Made by a program: the position numbers and the translations under genes. Under the pieces are notes generated by a model. That model ran no database searches, was not told the origin of the DNA, and saw only the letters and a program-made list of their open reading frames with translations. This document shows positions 35,711-45,632 of a DNA stretch of 64,000 nucleotides, one piece after another. Origin of the DNA: Actinomadura citrea (GTDB taxonomy: Bacteria; Actinomycetota; Actinomycetes; Streptosporangiales; Streptosporangiaceae); assembly GCF_013409045.1 (NCBI RefSeq), contig NZ_JACCBT010000001.1:1984001-2048000 (forward strand), read 5' to 3'. Within the stretch, counting starts at the first letter, position 1, and every line of letters starts with the position of its first letter.

Positions 35711-36379
35711 ATGGCGACGCAGGAGCGGGCCGAGGACCTGACCGGGCGCGCCCGGATCAGGGACGCGGCCCTGCTGGAGTTCGCCGAGCACGGGGTGAAG
35801 GGCGCCACGATCCGGGGCATCGCGAAGGCCGCGGGCGTGTCGCCCGCCCTCGTCCAGCACCACTACGGGACGAAGGAGGCGCTGCGCGCGGCCTGCGACG
35901 AGCACGTGATCGAGGTGATCCGCGAGACCAAGCAGGAGGCCCTGCGCGGCAGGATGGCGAGCCCGAACTTCCTCGCGATCGCCATGCGGACGGCCCTGCC
36001 GATCCAGCGCTACCTGGCCCGCGCCCTGACCGACGGGTCGGCCGCCGCGGCCGTGCTCTTCGACGAGGCGGTCGCGTTCAGCGAGGAGATGCTCGAACGG
36101 GGCGCGCCCGGCATGTCCCGGCCGCACACCGAGGACCCGCACGGCTACGCGACGGTCATGACCGGCATGAGCTTCGGCCTGATCGTCCTGCACGAGCACA
36201 TGTCGCGCGCGCTCGGCGCCGACGTCCTGATGGGCGACGGCTACCCCCGCATGGCGCTGGCGATGCTGGACGTCCTCGACGACCGGCTCCTGACGCCCGA
36301 ACTGGTGGCGCAGACGCGCGCCGCCCTCAAGACCCTGCCCGCCCCCGGCGGGCGACCCCCCGACGAGGAGGACCGGTGA
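35711..36379 (+). CDS. TetR-family transcriptional regulator
   Basis: A 222-residue repressor. The helix-turn-helix is at about 15-60 ([20 protein letters not shown], then [18 protein letters not shown]). The C-terminal ligand domain is not typed by sequence. The ATG follows GGGGGTGGG. The stop overlaps the ABC ATPase start (GTGA), so it is cotranscribed with the exporter it probably controls. The two TGTAC-N4-GTACA operators over the promoter support autorepression relieved by a ligand of the exporter. Confidence 0.92.
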   Translation: MATQERAEDLTGRARIRDAALLEFAEHGVKGATIRGIAKAAGVSPALVQHHYGTKEALRAACDEHVIEVIRETKQEALRGRMASPNFLAIAMRTALPIQRYLARALTDGSAAAAVLFDEAVAFSEEMLERGAPGMSRPHTEDPHGYATVMTGMSFGLIVLHEHMSRALGADVLMGDGYPRMALAMLDVLDDRLLTPELVAQTRAALKTLPAPGGRPPDEEDR

Positions 36380-37287
36380 CCCCGAACACGCCCCCCATAG
36401 CCCTCTCCGGCCTGGTCAAGAACTTCGGCCGGACCCGCGCGCTGGACGGCCTGGACCTGACCGTCCAGCCCGGCGAGGTGCACGGCTTCCTCGGCCCGAA
36501 CGGCGCCGGGAAGTCGACCGCCATCCGCGTCCTGCTCGGCCTGCTGCGCGCCGACGGGGGCACCGCCCGGCTGCTCGGCGGCGACCCGTGGCGGGACGCG
36601 ACCGAGCTGCACCGCCGGCTCGCCTACGTCCCCGGCGACGTCACGCTGTGGCCGAACCTGTCCGGCGGCGAGGTGATCGACCTGCTCGGCCGGATGCGCG
36701 GCGGCGTGAACGCGCGCCGCAAGGCCGAACTGCTCGACCGGTTCGAGCTCGACCCGCGCAAGAAGGGCCGCGCCTACTCCAAGGGCAACCGGCAGAAGGT
36801 CGGGCTCATCGCCGCGCTGGCGTCCGACGCCGAGCTGCTGCTGCTCGACGAGCCCACCTCCGGCCTGGACCCCCTCATGGAGGAGGTGTTCCAGGAGTGC
36901 GTCCGGGAGGAGCGGCGCGACGGCCGGACCGTGCTGCTGTCCAGCCACATCCTGTCCGAGGTCGAGGCGCTCTGCGACCGGGTGACGATCATCCGCAAGG
37001 GCGTCGCGGTGGAGTCGGGGACGCTGGACGAGCTGCGGCACCTGACCCGCACGTCCATCGACGCGGAGCTGGCGTCGGCGCCGGACGGGCTGCCGCTGCC
37101 CGGCGCGCACGACGTCCGCATCGACGGCAACAAGATCCGCTTCGAGGTGGACACCCCCGAACTGGACGCGGCGCTGCGGCAGCTCACCGAGGTCGGCGTG
37201 CGGAGCCTGAGCAGCCGCCCGCCGACGCTGGAGGAGCTGTTCCTGCGCCACTACAAGGACGAGCTCGCATCGGAGGCGGCCCGATGA
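36376..37287 (+). CDS. ABC transporter ATP-binding protein (drug exporter type)
   Basis: A 303-residue ATPase. Walker A is GPNGAGKST, the signature is [10 protein letters not shown] and Walker B is [13 protein letters not shown], followed by the [15 protein letters not shown] switch region. It belongs to the DrrA/CcmA-like group that energises export of drugs or lipids. The C-terminal 80 residues form the usual extra domain of such exporters. GTG at 36376 overlaps the TetR stop, and its own stop overlaps the permease ATG, so all three genes are translationally coupled. Confidence 0.93.
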   Translation: MTPNTPPIALSGLVKNFGRTRALDGLDLTVQPGEVHGFLGPNGAGKSTAIRVLLGLLRADGGTARLLGGDPWRDATELHRRLAYVPGDVTLWPNLSGGEVIDLLGRMRGGVNARRKAELLDRFELDPRKKGRAYSKGNRQKVGLIAALASDAELLLLDEPTSGLDPLMEEVFQECVREERRDGRTVLLSSHILSEVEALCDRVTIIRKGVAVESGTLDELRHLTRTSIDAELASAPDGLPLPGAHDVRIDGNKIRFEVDTPELDAALRQLTEVGVRSLSSRPPTLEELFLRHYKDELASEAAR

Positions 37288-38942
37288 GCACGGCGATCCA
37301 CGAGGCGCGGTCGGCCGCGCCGTCCCGGGCGACGCCGCTGCGGTCGCTCACCGGGACCGGCGGGCTGATCAGGCTGATCCTGCGCCGCGACCGGTTCCTG
37401 CTGCCGTCCTGGGTGATCGTGCTGGCGCTGATCCCGATCAACTTCGTGGCGGCCACCGACAGCCTCTACCCGACCGCCGCCGAGCGGCTCGCGTACGGGC
37501 GGACGACGGGGACCAACCCGACGTTCCTCGCCCTGTACGGGCCGCTGTACGACACGAGCCTCGGCGCGATCATCGCCCAGCGCTCCGGGTTCATCCCGGT
37601 GGTCATCGCGCTGATCAGCGTGCTCACCGTCGTCCGGCACACCCGGACCGAGGAGGAGGCGGGCCGCCGCGAGCTGCTCGGCGCCACCGTCACCGGGCGC
37701 GGGGCGGGCCTGGCCGCCGCGCTCGTCGTGACGATGGCGGCCGACCTCGTCCTGGCCGTCCTGCTGACCGCGGGCATGACCGCGCAGGGCCTGCCGTTCG
37801 CGGGCTCGCTGGCGTTCGGCCTGCAACTGGCCGCCGCCGGATGCGTCTTCGCCGCCGTCGCGGGCATCACCGCCCAGCTCAGCGAGGGTGCGGGCGCCGC
37901 CAGGGGCACGGCGATCGCCGCGCTCGGCGCCGCGTTCGTGGTCCGGATGGCCGCCGACGTCGGCGGCGCGGGCAACGAGCTGTCGTGGCTGGGCTGGCTG
38001 TCCCCGCTCGGCTGGGAGAACCGCCTGCGCGCCTACGGCGGCGAACGCTGGTGGACGCTCGCGCTGGTCGCCGTGCTGACGGCCGCCCTGGTCGCCGCCG
38101 CGGGCCTGCTGTCGGCGCGCCGGGACGTGGGCGCGGGCGTGCTGCCGCCCAAGCTCGGCCCCGCGGACGCCCCGCGCATGCTCTCGGGGTCCCTCGGCCT
38201 CGGCTGGCGGCTCCAGAGCCGGGCCCTCTACGGCTGGCTCGCCGGGTTCGCCGCGCTCGGCGTCGTGTACGGCGCGGTGGCGGGCGGCGTCGGCGACATG
38301 GTCAAGGACAACCCCGACCTGGAGAAGATCTTCACCCGGCTCGGCGGGCAGGGCGGGATCACCGACGCCTACTTCGCCTCGATCATGAGCATGCTCGGCC
38401 TGATCGCCGCCGCCTACACGGTCTCGGCCACGCTGCGGCTGCGCACCGAGGAGACCGGGCAGCGCGCCGAGCCGCTGCTCGCCACCCCCGTCGGGCGGCT
38501 GCGGTGGGCGTCCGGCCACCTGGCCTTCGCGCTGCTCGGCCCGGTCGCCGGCCTCGGCGTCGCGGGCCTGGCCGCCGGGCTCGCGCACGGCCTGGACACC
38601 GGCGACCCCGGCCGCGAGGTGCCGCGCGTCCTCGGCGCCGCGCTCGCGCAGCTGCCCGCCGTGTGGCTGGTCGGGGCGATCGCGCTCGCGCTGTTCGGCC
38701 TCGCGCCTAGGCTCACCGGCGGCGCCTGGGCCGCGGTCGGCGTCTTCGCGGTCGTGACGCTCTTCGGAGCCGGGCTCGACCTGAACCAGTGGGCCCTGGA
38801 CGTCTCACCGTTCACCCACGTTCCGAAGCTGCCGGGGCACGACTTCACGGCCACGCCGCTGCTCTGGCTGCTCGCGATCGCGGCCGTCCTGTCCGCCCTC
38901 GGCATGCTCGGTTTCCGTCGCCGGGACCTCTCCACGGCGTGA
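37284..38942 (+). CDS. ABC transporter permease, two-half exporter type
   Basis: A 552-residue membrane protein with about 12 hydrophobic segments in two similar halves, as in actinomycete antibiotic-exporter permeases. The first half starts after residue 25 ([20 protein letters not shown]) and the second near [17 protein letters not shown]. It partners the ATPase upstream. The ATG overlaps the ATPase stop by 4 bp. The exported compound is unknown; the TetR ligand is probably the same or a related molecule. No biosynthetic genes are adjacent. Confidence 0.9.
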   Translation: MSTAIHEARSAAPSRATPLRSLTGTGGLIRLILRRDRFLLPSWVIVLALIPINFVAATDSLYPTAAERLAYGRTTGTNPTFLALYGPLYDTSLGAIIAQRSGFIPVVIALISVLTVVRHTRTEEEAGRRELLGATVTGRGAGLAAALVVTMAADLVLAVLLTAGMTAQGLPFAGSLAFGLQLAAAGCVFAAVAGITAQLSEGAGAARGTAIAALGAAFVVRMAADVGGAGNELSWLGWLSPLGWENRLRAYGGERWWTLALVAVLTAALVAAAGLLSARRDVGAGVLPPKLGPADAPRMLSGSLGLGWRLQSRALYGWLAGFAALGVVYGAVAGGVGDMVKDNPDLEKIFTRLGGQGGITDAYFASIMSMLGLIAAAYTVSATLRLRTEETGQRAEPLLATPVGRLRWASGHLAFALLGPVAGLGVAGLAAGLAHGLDTGDPGREVPRVLGAALAQLPAVWLVGAIALALFGLAPRLTGGAWAAVGVFAVVTLFGAGLDLNQWALDVSPFTHVPKLPGHDFTATPLLWLLAIAAVLSALGMLGFRRRDLSTA

Positions 38943-38987
38943 GCCCTCCTCCGGCCCCACCCGGACGGACCCGTTAGATTGGGCCGG

Positions 38988-39590
38988 GTGAACTCCCGGA
39001 AACCCCTCGCCGTGTGCGTGTTCTGCTCGTCCAGTGGCAAGATCGACCGCCGGTACGTCGACCTCGCCGCCGAGGCCGGCGCCGAGCTGGCCCGGCGCGG
39101 CCACAGCCTCGTCAGCGGCGGCGCCCAGGTCTCGTGCATGGGCGCCGTCGCCCGCGCCGCGCGGGACGGCGGCGCCCGCACGGTCGGCGTGATCCCCGAG
39201 GGGCTGGTCAGCGTCGAGATCTCCGACGAGGACAACGACGAGCTGATCGTCACCGCCGACATGCGGGCCCGCAAGGGCGAGATGGACCGGCTCAGCGACG
39301 CGTTCCTCGTCCTGCCCGGCGGCATCGGCACGCTGGAGGAGCTGTTCGAGGTGTGGACGGCCCGCGTCCTCGCCATGCACGACAAGCCCGTCGTCATCCT
39401 CGACCCGACCGGCGTCTACGAGCCGCTGCGCGAGCTGATGAAGGGCCTCACCGAGCAGGGCTTCGCCCGCCCCAAGATCTGGGACGCCGTCGGCTGGACG
39501 AGCACCGTCCCCGAGGCGTTCGACCTCCTGGAGCGGACACAGCCCCGCATCGAGTTCTCCCCCGAGGACTACGCCGAAGCCGAACTCTGA
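38988..39590 (+). CDS. LOG-family protein (TIGR00730), short form
   Basis: A 200-residue LOG protein of standard length. It starts with AVCVFCSSSGKIDRRYVDLA, then SGGAQVSCMGAVARAARDGG and the signature PGGIGTLEELFEVW. The expected reaction is hydrolysis of a nucleoside 5'-monophosphate to base and ribose 5-phosphate, with cytokinin nucleotides as the classical substrate. In the second motif GGAQVSCMG replaces the usual GGGxxGLMG pattern, which may affect the active site. TAGATT seven bases before GTG 38988 indicates a leaderless mRNA. It is the second LOG gene in this window. Confidence 0.9.
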   Translation: MNSRKPLAVCVFCSSSGKIDRRYVDLAAEAGAELARRGHSLVSGGAQVSCMGAVARAARDGGARTVGVIPEGLVSVEISDEDNDELIVTADMRARKGEMDRLSDAFLVLPGGIGTLEELFEVWTARVLAMHDKPVVILDPTGVYEPLRELMKGLTEQGFARPKIWDAVGWTSTVPEAFDLLERTQPRIEFSPEDYAEAEL

Positions 39591-39623
39591 CCGACGGGCG
39601 AACCACTCCGCTCCGGACGCCGG

Positions 39624-41426
39624 TCAGTCATGTCTGCGGCCCGGAATGTTCTCGTACATGTCGGTCAGCTTCTGGCGGAAGCCGCGGGCCGCGATACCGA
39701 GCCTCTGCGGGTCCTTGAGGCCCGCCTTGACGGCCTTCCTCGCCTGGTCCTTCATGATGTGCGGCGGGATCGGGGCGATCTCGCTGTCGACCACGAACTC
39801 CAGCACGACGGGACGGTCGCTCGCCAGGGCCTCCCGCCAGGCCTCGGTGACCTTCGCGGGATCGTCGCAGTAGATGCCCTTGAGACCGCAGAGTTCGGCG
39901 AACTCGGAGTAGGGGAAGTCCGGGATGCTCTGCGAGCCCTCGTACTTCGGGTCGCCGCCCATCGCGCGCTGCTCCCAGGTGACCTGGTTGAGGTCCTGGT
40001 TGTTGAACACCGCGAAGACCAGCGGCGAGCCGGCCATCCGCTCGGCGTACCGCTTCACGGTGAGCATCTCGTTCATGCCGTTCATCTGGAACGCGCCGTC
40101 GCCGACGAAGCAGATCACCGGGCGGTCGGGGTAGGCGAACCGGGCCGCGATGGCGTACGGGACGCCGGGGCCCATCGTGGCGAGGGTGCCCGACAGTGAC
40201 GCCCGCATCCCGTCGCGGAGCTTGAGGTGCCGGGCCCACCAGTTGGTGGCCGAGCCGGAGTCGGCGGTGAGGATCACATCGTCCGGCAGCAGCGGGGACA
40301 ACTCGTGCGCGACGGCCTGCGGGTTGATCTTGCCCTCGAAGCTCTGGCCGGCCCGCTTCTCCATGACCGTGTCCCAGGTGCGGACGTTCTCCTCGATCTC
40401 CTCGCGCCAGGAGCGGTCCTCCTTGCGGCGCAGCAGCGGGATCAGCTCTCGGAGCGTCTCGGCGGCGTCCCCGACGACGTGCGCGTCCATCGGGTAGCGA
40501 ATGCCGATCATGCGCCCGTCGATGTCGATCTCCACGCCCCTGCAGCTGCCCTCGTCCGGCAGCCACTCGGCGTACGGAAAGCTCGTGCCGATCATGAACA
40601 GCACGTCGCAGTTCATCATCATCTCGTCGCTGGCCTTGGAGCCGAGCAGGCCGACGGGGCCGGTGACGAACGGCAGGTCGTCCGGGACGACCTCGCGGCC
40701 GAGCAGCGCCTTGGCGATGCCGGCGCCGAGCAGCTCGGCCGTCTCGATCACCTCGGCCTCGGCGCCGGCGGCGCCCTGGCCGATCAGCATCGCGACCTTG
40801 GCGCCCTCGTTGAGGACGTCGGCGGCCTTGCGCAGCTCCTCGGGGTCGGGCAGGACGCGGGGCCTGCTCCACCCCACGCTGGAGTAGACCGAGCCGTGCT
40901 CCTTGGGCGGCGACGGCACCGCGTCGGCCTCCTGGACGTCCTCCGGAATGATGATCGTCGAGACACCGCGGGTGGTCAGGGCGGTCTTGAACGCCCGGTC
41001 GACGACATGCCGCATCTGGCCGGGGTGCATGACGATCTGGCAGAACTCCGAGACGTCGGAGAACAGGTTCTCCAGGTTGACCTCCTGCTGGTAGTGCGCG
41101 CCCTGCGCCAGGCGCTTCTGCTGCCCGACGATCGCCACGACCGGCTGGTGGTCCAGCTTCGCGTCGTACAGGCCGTTCAGCAGGTGGATCGCGCCCGGCC
41201 CGGACGTCGCCGCGCACACGCCGACCTCGCCGGTGAACTTCGCGTGGCCGCACGCCATGAACGCGGCCATCTCCTCGTGCCGCGTCTGGACGAACTCCGG
41301 CTCGCCCTCGGCGCGGTCGAACGCTCCGAGCATCCCGTTGATGCCGTCGCCCGGGTAGCCGTAGACGCGCTTCACGCCCCACTCGGTCAGCCGCTGGAGG
41401 ACGTAGTCGGCCACTTGCTGCACCAT
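39624..41426 (-). CDS. thiamine-diphosphate enzyme, pyruvate oxidase/PoxB-like
   Basis: A 600-residue enzyme with the three-domain layout of pyruvate oxidases. The N-terminal PYR domain has the catalytic Glu in QTRHEEMAAFMACGHAK. A central domain with GQGAAGAEAEVIETAELLG follows. The PP domain carries the GDGAFQMNGMNEM...NN motif that binds TPP and magnesium. It is likely to decarboxylate pyruvate to acetate or acetyl phosphate; the exact acceptor is not shown. The ATG at 41426 follows GAAGGAG. The frame extends upstream to 42497 over the divergent gene, which is a chance extension. Confidence 0.92.
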   Translation of the reverse strand: MVQQVADYVLQRLTEWGVKRVYGYPGDGINGMLGAFDRAEGEPEFVQTRHEEMAAFMACGHAKFTGEVGVCAATSGPGAIHLLNGLYDAKLDHQPVVAIVGQQKRLAQGAHYQQEVNLENLFSDVSEFCQIVMHPGQMRHVVDRAFKTALTTRGVSTIIIPEDVQEADAVPSPPKEHGSVYSSVGWSRPRVLPDPEELRKAADVLNEGAKVAMLIGQGAAGAEAEVIETAELLGAGIAKALLGREVVPDDLPFVTGPVGLLGSKASDEMMMNCDVLFMIGTSFPYAEWLPDEGSCRGVEIDIDGRMIGIRYPMDAHVVGDAAETLRELIPLLRRKEDRSWREEIEENVRTWDTVMEKRAGQSFEGKINPQAVAHELSPLLPDDVILTADSGSATNWWARHLKLRDGMRASLSGTLATMGPGVPYAIAARFAYPDRPVICFVGDGAFQMNGMNEMLTVKRYAERMAGSPLVFAVFNNQDLNQVTWEQRAMGGDPKYEGSQSIPDFPYSEFAELCGLKGIYCDDPAKVTEAWREALASDRPVVLEFVVDSEIAPIPPHIMKDQARKAVKAGLKDPQRLGIAARGFRQKLTDMYENIPGRRHD

Positions 41427-41648
41427 CGCTCGCTCCTTCGTCGTCGCTCGTGCGGCGCGCCCGATGCCGCCGGAGACTCCGTCACCACGACGGGTCCTTT
41501 CGTCCACGTCGGCGACGTCGGACCCGGCCCAGGGACCCACTGCCCGAGTCGGGGGCCCTGTAACAAAGGGCCCGCCCGGGTGCCTTGCGGGGCTCGGATA
41601 CGGTCGTGATGTGCGCATTCGTGACCTTGCCGTGATCGAAGGAGACCG

Positions 41649-42476
41649 ATGAACGCTGATGTCCCCGCCTCGCGGGAGCTCGCCGGGATCGCCGAACTCG
41701 CCGCCCGCGCCACCGGGGACCGGCTGCGGACGGCGTTCCGGTCGCGTCCCGAGGTCGATCTCAAGCGCGACATCCACGACCCGGTCACCGAGCACGACCG
41801 GGCGGCGGAGGAGACGATCCGGGAGGTGCTCGGCGAGCAGACCCCCGGCAGTGTGGTCGTCGGCGAGGAGGGCGGCGTGGGAGGCGGGGACGGCGACCTG
41901 CGCTGGTTCGTCGATCCCATCGACGGGACGGCCAACTTCGCGGTCGGCCTGCCGTTCTTCTGCGTGTCCATCGGCGCGGCCCTGGGCGGTGAGCTGGTGG
42001 CGGGCGTGGTGTACGACCCGGTGCGCGACGACATGTTCACCGCGTCCCTCGACGGCGCCACCTGCAACGGCGAGCCGATCCGCAGCCGGGGCGCGACCCG
42101 CGACGAGACCGCCGTCGTCGCCACGTCCTACCCGAGCGCCCACGACCTGAGCCTCGGGCGCGAGGACGCGCTGCGGCGCTACGGCCGCGTGGTGGACGCG
42201 TTCGCCACCGTCCGCCGTCCGGGCAGCGCCGCCCTCACCCTCGCGCACGTCGCCGCCGGATGGGCGGACGTGGCCTATGACTCGTCCATCAACGCGTGGG
42301 ACATCGCCGCCGGGCTGCTGCTGGTCAGGCAGGCCGGCGGGACGTACGTGCCGCTCGGCGGAGAGCCCGGCGGCGACGACTGGGAGGCGCCCGGGTACCT
42401 GGCGTGCGTGGGCGGCTTCGACCTCGCCGGGTCGGTCATCGCCGAGGTCGCGGAGTACAAGGGCGCCGGGGCCTGA
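41649..42476 (+). CDS. inositol monophosphatase-family phosphatase
   Basis: A 275-residue magnesium-dependent phosphatase. DPVTEHDRAAEETI, GEEGG and WFVDPIDGTANF form the first metal site, and WDIAAGLLLVRQAGG is the second signature. Family substrates include inositol phosphate, histidinol phosphate, 3'-phosphoadenosine phosphate and fructose bisphosphate; sequence alone does not decide. The ATG follows GAAGGAG. It is divergent from the TPP enzyme, with about 220 bp between. Confidence 0.92.
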   Translation: MNADVPASRELAGIAELAARATGDRLRTAFRSRPEVDLKRDIHDPVTEHDRAAEETIREVLGEQTPGSVVVGEEGGVGGGDGDLRWFVDPIDGTANFAVGLPFFCVSIGAALGGELVAGVVYDPVRDDMFTASLDGATCNGEPIRSRGATRDETAVVATSYPSAHDLSLGREDALRRYGRVVDAFATVRRPGSAALTLAHVAAGWADVAYDSSINAWDIAAGLLLVRQAGGTYVPLGGEPGGDDWEAPGYLACVGGFDLAGSVIAEVAEYKGAGA

Positions 42477-42640
42477 GCATTCGCCCGCGTGGGGCACCGA
42501 TGGTGCGCCCGGTGGTGCATTGACAGCCGTTTGTGATCTTGACCAGACTCGGCGGTGCCGGTGGCGCGACCGGCACCGCGCGCGTTTCGCGGACAGGGAC
42601 GGTGAACGATGATCGATGTGCTGGTGGGGCAGGTGGCTTC

Positions 42641-43531
42641 GTGACTCCCGCCGAGGCGCGGGTGGAGCGGATCGCGGGGTTGGCCGAGGTGCGGGCGGTG
42701 CGTCCGGAGTCGGTCGCCGAGGCGGCGCGGGGGCGGGTGCGGCGTGCGTCGTTGCTGGGCGGGTCGGGGCGGTTGATGTTGCTGGCTGCTGATCATCCGG
42801 CTCGGGGTTCGCTGGCGGCCGGGGGTGATCCTTGGGCGATGGCGGATCGGGGTGAGTTGCTGGATCGGTTGTGCACGGCGTTGGAGCGGCCTGGTGTGGA
42901 CGGGGTGCTGGGGACGCCGGATGTGATCGAGGATCTGTTGTTGCTGGGGGTGCTGGGGGGCAAGGTCGTGATCGGTTCGATGAACCGGGGCGGGCTGGCG
43001 GGGGCGTCGTTCGAGATCGATGATCGTTTCACTGCTTACGGGGCGGGTGCGATCGCGGCGTCGGGTCTGGACGGCGGGAAGATGTTGTTGCGGGTGGATG
43101 ATGCCGATCCGGCGACGGTGCGCACGTTGGAGGCGTGTGCGGGGGCGGTGTCGGAGTTGGCGGGGCGTGGGTTGATGGCGATGGTGGAGCCGTTCATCTC
43201 GCGTCGGGTGCAGGGGCGGGTGCGTAATGATCTGTCGCCGGAGGCGATGACGCGGGCGATCGCGATCGCTTCGGGGTTGGGCTCGACGTCGGCGTTCACG
43301 TGGTTGAAGGTGCCGGTGGTGGCGGGGATGGAGCGGGTGATGGCGGCTTCGACCCTGCCGGCCTTGCTGTTGGGCGGGGAGGTGGCGGCTGATCCGGTTG
43401 CGGCTCGTGAGGGGTGGCGGCGGGCGTTGCGGTTGCCGACGGTGCGGGGTCTGGTGGTGGGCCGGTCCTTGTTGTATCCGCCGGACGGCGACGTCGCCGG
43501 GGCCGTCGACGCCGCGGTGGAGCTCCTCTGA
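42641..43531 (+). CDS. Cgl0159-type (beta/alpha)8-barrel protein with atypical codon use
   Basis: A 296-residue protein of the Cgl0159 group, an aldolase-like barrel family often associated with sugar or inositol catabolism; the reaction is not known to me. Typical stretches are RLMLLAADHPARGSL and VVIGSMNRGGLAGASFEIDDRFTAY, with the barrel end LPTVRGLVVGRSLLYP. Unlike every neighbour, the gene uses many TTG, GGG, GTG and GAT/GGT codons and few C-ending ones from about 42650 to 43490, a sign of transfer or different strand bias. GTG at 42641 is chosen because the protein then begins with family sequence. Confidence 0.82.
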   Translation: MTPAEARVERIAGLAEVRAVRPESVAEAARGRVRRASLLGGSGRLMLLAADHPARGSLAAGGDPWAMADRGELLDRLCTALERPGVDGVLGTPDVIEDLLLLGVLGGKVVIGSMNRGGLAGASFEIDDRFTAYGAGAIAASGLDGGKMLLRVDDADPATVRTLEACAGAVSELAGRGLMAMVEPFISRRVQGRVRNDLSPEAMTRAIAIASGLGSTSAFTWLKVPVVAGMERVMAASTLPALLLGGEVAADPVAAREGWRRALRLPTVRGLVVGRSLLYPPDGDVAGAVDAAVELL

Positions 43532-43546
43532 GGTCGCGCTCCGCAC

Positions 43547-43569
43547 GCCCCCCGGCACTCCGGGCGGGC
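43547..43569 (+). terminator. terminator after the Cgl0159-type gene
   Basis: GCCC-CCCGG and CCGGG-C-GGGC form a 9-bp stem with one bulged C and a CACT loop, 15 bp after the stop codon. Confidence 0.55.
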
Positions 43570-43678
43570 GCGGACCAACGTTGTCCTGGGGTTTCTCCTT
43601 CCGGCCAGTGATCGTTCATCCGCGGTTCAGGGACGGCGACCAGGCTCCCGCGTGATCCCCTTACGTGAAGGAGTGCCC

Positions 43679-44995
43679 ATGTCCGTGACCCGTCGCGGAG
43701 TCGTCAAGGGCGGCGCGGCCGGCGCGCTGTCCATCGCCCTCGCCGGAAGCCTGGACGGAATCTTCCAGACGTCCGCCGGCGCCGAGACAGGGGAGGCCTA
43801 CGGCTACGGCCCGCTGATCCCCGACCCCAAGGGCGTCCTGGACCTGCCCAAGGGCTTCTCCTACAAGACGCTGTCGGTCGAAGGCGAGCCCGTCTCCGAG
43901 GGCGTCGTCGTCCCCGGGCACCACGACGGGATGGCCACGTTCCCCGGCAGCCGCCACGGTCGCACCCGGCTGGTGCGCAACCACGAGCAGAGCAACAACG
44001 GCACCCGCGCCGTGGGCCGTCCCGAGTGGACCTACGACCCGGCGGCCAACGGCGGCACCACCACGCTGGAGGTGGACGGCCAGGGCGACCTGCTGTCGCA
44101 GTACGTCAGCCTGGCCGGGACGTCCACCAACTGCGCGGGCGGGCGGACCCCGTGGGGGACGTGGCTGACCTGCGAGGAGACCGAAGGGTTCGCGGGCGAG
44201 ACCAAGAGCCACGGCTGGGTGTTCGAGGTCGACCCGAACGGCCGCAGGACCGAGCCCGTCCCGCTCGCCGGGCTCGGCCGGTTCGCGCACGAGGCCGTCG
44301 CCGTCGACCCGCACACGCTCACCGCGTACCTGACCGAGGACGCCGCCAAGCCGTTCGGGCTCTTCTACCGGTTCCGGCCCCGCGCCCACCGCGGCGGCTA
44401 CCACGCCTACATGTCGGGCGGGAAGCTGGAGGCGCTGAACGTCCGCGGCGTCCCGGACCTGTCGGCCGTCCAGGAGCCCGGCACGCGGCTGCGCGCCGGC
44501 TGGGTGGAGGTGCCCGACCCGTCGGCGAAGCAGACGTCGGTCCGCAAGCAGTTCGACACGATCACGCGGAGCCAGAAGCTCGAAGGCGCCTGGTGGGGCC
44601 ACGGCAAGGCCTACTTCGTGTGCAGCTTCTCCAAGAAGGCCGACGGCGGCGCCGCCGACCACGCCGGGCAGGTCTGGACCTACGACCCGCACCGGGGCGA
44701 GATCGAGCTGCAGCTCGTCTTCAAGCCGGGCGGGCGCTTCGACGGCCCCGACAACATCACCGTCTCCCCGTACGGCGGCGGCGTGATCCTGGCCGAGGAC
44801 GGCGACGGCGAGCAGTACCTCATCGGCACCACCCGCCGGAACGAGCCGTTCGCGATGGCCCGCAACGCCCTCAACGGCAGCGAGTTCACCGGCGTGACGT
44901 TCTCCCCGGACGGGCGGATCCTGTTCGCCAACCGCCAGTCCGACCCGGGCGCCACGTTCGCGATCACCGGCCCCTGGCACCGGCTGCGCGGCTGA
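43679..44995 (+). CDS. PhoX-family (DUF839) secreted phosphatase-like protein
   Basis: A 438-residue protein with a twin-arginine signal (VTRRGVVKGGAAGALSIALAG, residues 3-23), so it should be exported folded by Tat. The mature part has PhoX/DUF839 beta-propeller blocks: PGHHDGMATFPG, VRNHEQSN, WGTWLTCEETEG, GRFAHEAVAVDP and AEDGDGEQYLIG. PhoX enzymes are calcium/iron-dependent alkaline phosphatases induced by phosphate limitation; whether this one is active is not shown. The ATG follows GAAGGAG. No clear PHO box was recognised upstream. Confidence 0.9.
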   Translation: MSVTRRGVVKGGAAGALSIALAGSLDGIFQTSAGAETGEAYGYGPLIPDPKGVLDLPKGFSYKTLSVEGEPVSEGVVVPGHHDGMATFPGSRHGRTRLVRNHEQSNNGTRAVGRPEWTYDPAANGGTTTLEVDGQGDLLSQYVSLAGTSTNCAGGRTPWGTWLTCEETEGFAGETKSHGWVFEVDPNGRRTEPVPLAGLGRFAHEAVAVDPHTLTAYLTEDAAKPFGLFYRFRPRAHRGGYHAYMSGGKLEALNVRGVPDLSAVQEPGTRLRAGWVEVPDPSAKQTSVRKQFDTITRSQKLEGAWWGHGKAYFVCSFSKKADGGAADHAGQVWTYDPHRGEIELQLVFKPGGRFDGPDNITVSPYGGGVILAEDGDGEQYLIGTTRRNEPFAMARNALNGSEFTGVTFSPDGRILFANRQSDPGATFAITGPWHRLRG

Positions 44996-45212
44996 CGCCC
45001 AGGCGCGGTCTCCAGAGTGACCAGCACGGCGTCCCCGGACGCGACGAGCCGCTCCACCCGGCTCGCCGGGGGCGCCGTGCCCGCGTCCGCGACCCCGCCG
45101 GGAAGCGGCGCGCGGTGGAAGGACCCCGCGCTCGTGCACCCCCATGCCGCCAAGCGTGGCACGATCAGGGACGGAGGATCGTCTTCCCGATGGGGTGCCG
45201 TCAGATCGGAGC

Positions 45213-45632
45213 GTGATCGTGGTCGTGGTTCTCGTCCTGGCCGGCGTGGCCGTGCTGGGCGCCGTCGTCGTCCTCGCCATGGGCCGGGGCGGCGAGCTGG
45301 CCGAGGCCCATCCCGACTATCCGCCGGTCGGCGTGGACGCCGAGGGGCGGCCCGTCCTCGGCTGGGACGGCGCCCACCTCCGGTTCCCCCGGACACTGTG
45401 GGGGTACCAGCCGCACGTGACGGACGACGCGTTCCACCGCCTCACCGAGGCCCTGCACGAGCGCGACGCCCGCGTGGCGGACCTGGAACGCCGGCTCCAC
45501 GACGTCCGCGAGCGCGCCGGCGACGCCGAACCGGCCACCCCGGTCGGGGCGCTGCACGGCATCGAGGAGCCCGGCGCCCGGGTGCCGCTCCGCAAGGAGT
45601 CCTTCGAGCCTGACGGGGAGGAGAACCGGTGA
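45213..45632 (+). CDS. small membrane-anchored protein with a coiled-coil-like segment
   Basis: A 139-residue protein of unknown function. Residues 1-22 are one hydrophobic segment (VVVVLVLAGVAVLGAVVVLA). A conserved-looking FPRTLWGYQPHVTDDAFHRL follows at about 54-74, then a charged heptad-like region (LHERDARVADLERRLHDVRE). This recalls short DivIVA-type or septum-associated proteins, which is only inference. The GTG at 45213 follows GGAGC. Its stop overlaps the next start (GTGA), so it is coupled to the SRPBCC gene. The 217 bp upstream (44996-45212) hold no convincing gene. Confidence 0.75.
   Translation: MIVVVVLVLAGVAVLGAVVVLAMGRGGELAEAHPDYPPVGVDAEGRPVLGWDGAHLRFPRTLWGYQPHVTDDAFHRLTEALHERDARVADLERRLHDVRERAGDAEPATPVGALHGIEEPGARVPLRKESFEPDGEENR

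Noticed and set aside
39624-42497. 957-codon extension of the TPP enzyme
   Set aside because: Upstream of 41426 it overlaps the divergent phosphatase gene and has no family sequence.
42275-43558. 427-codon antisense frame over the Cgl0159-type gene
   Set aside because: It is open only because of the odd codon use of the sense gene. The translation is Arg/His/Pro-rich repeats without any family likeness.
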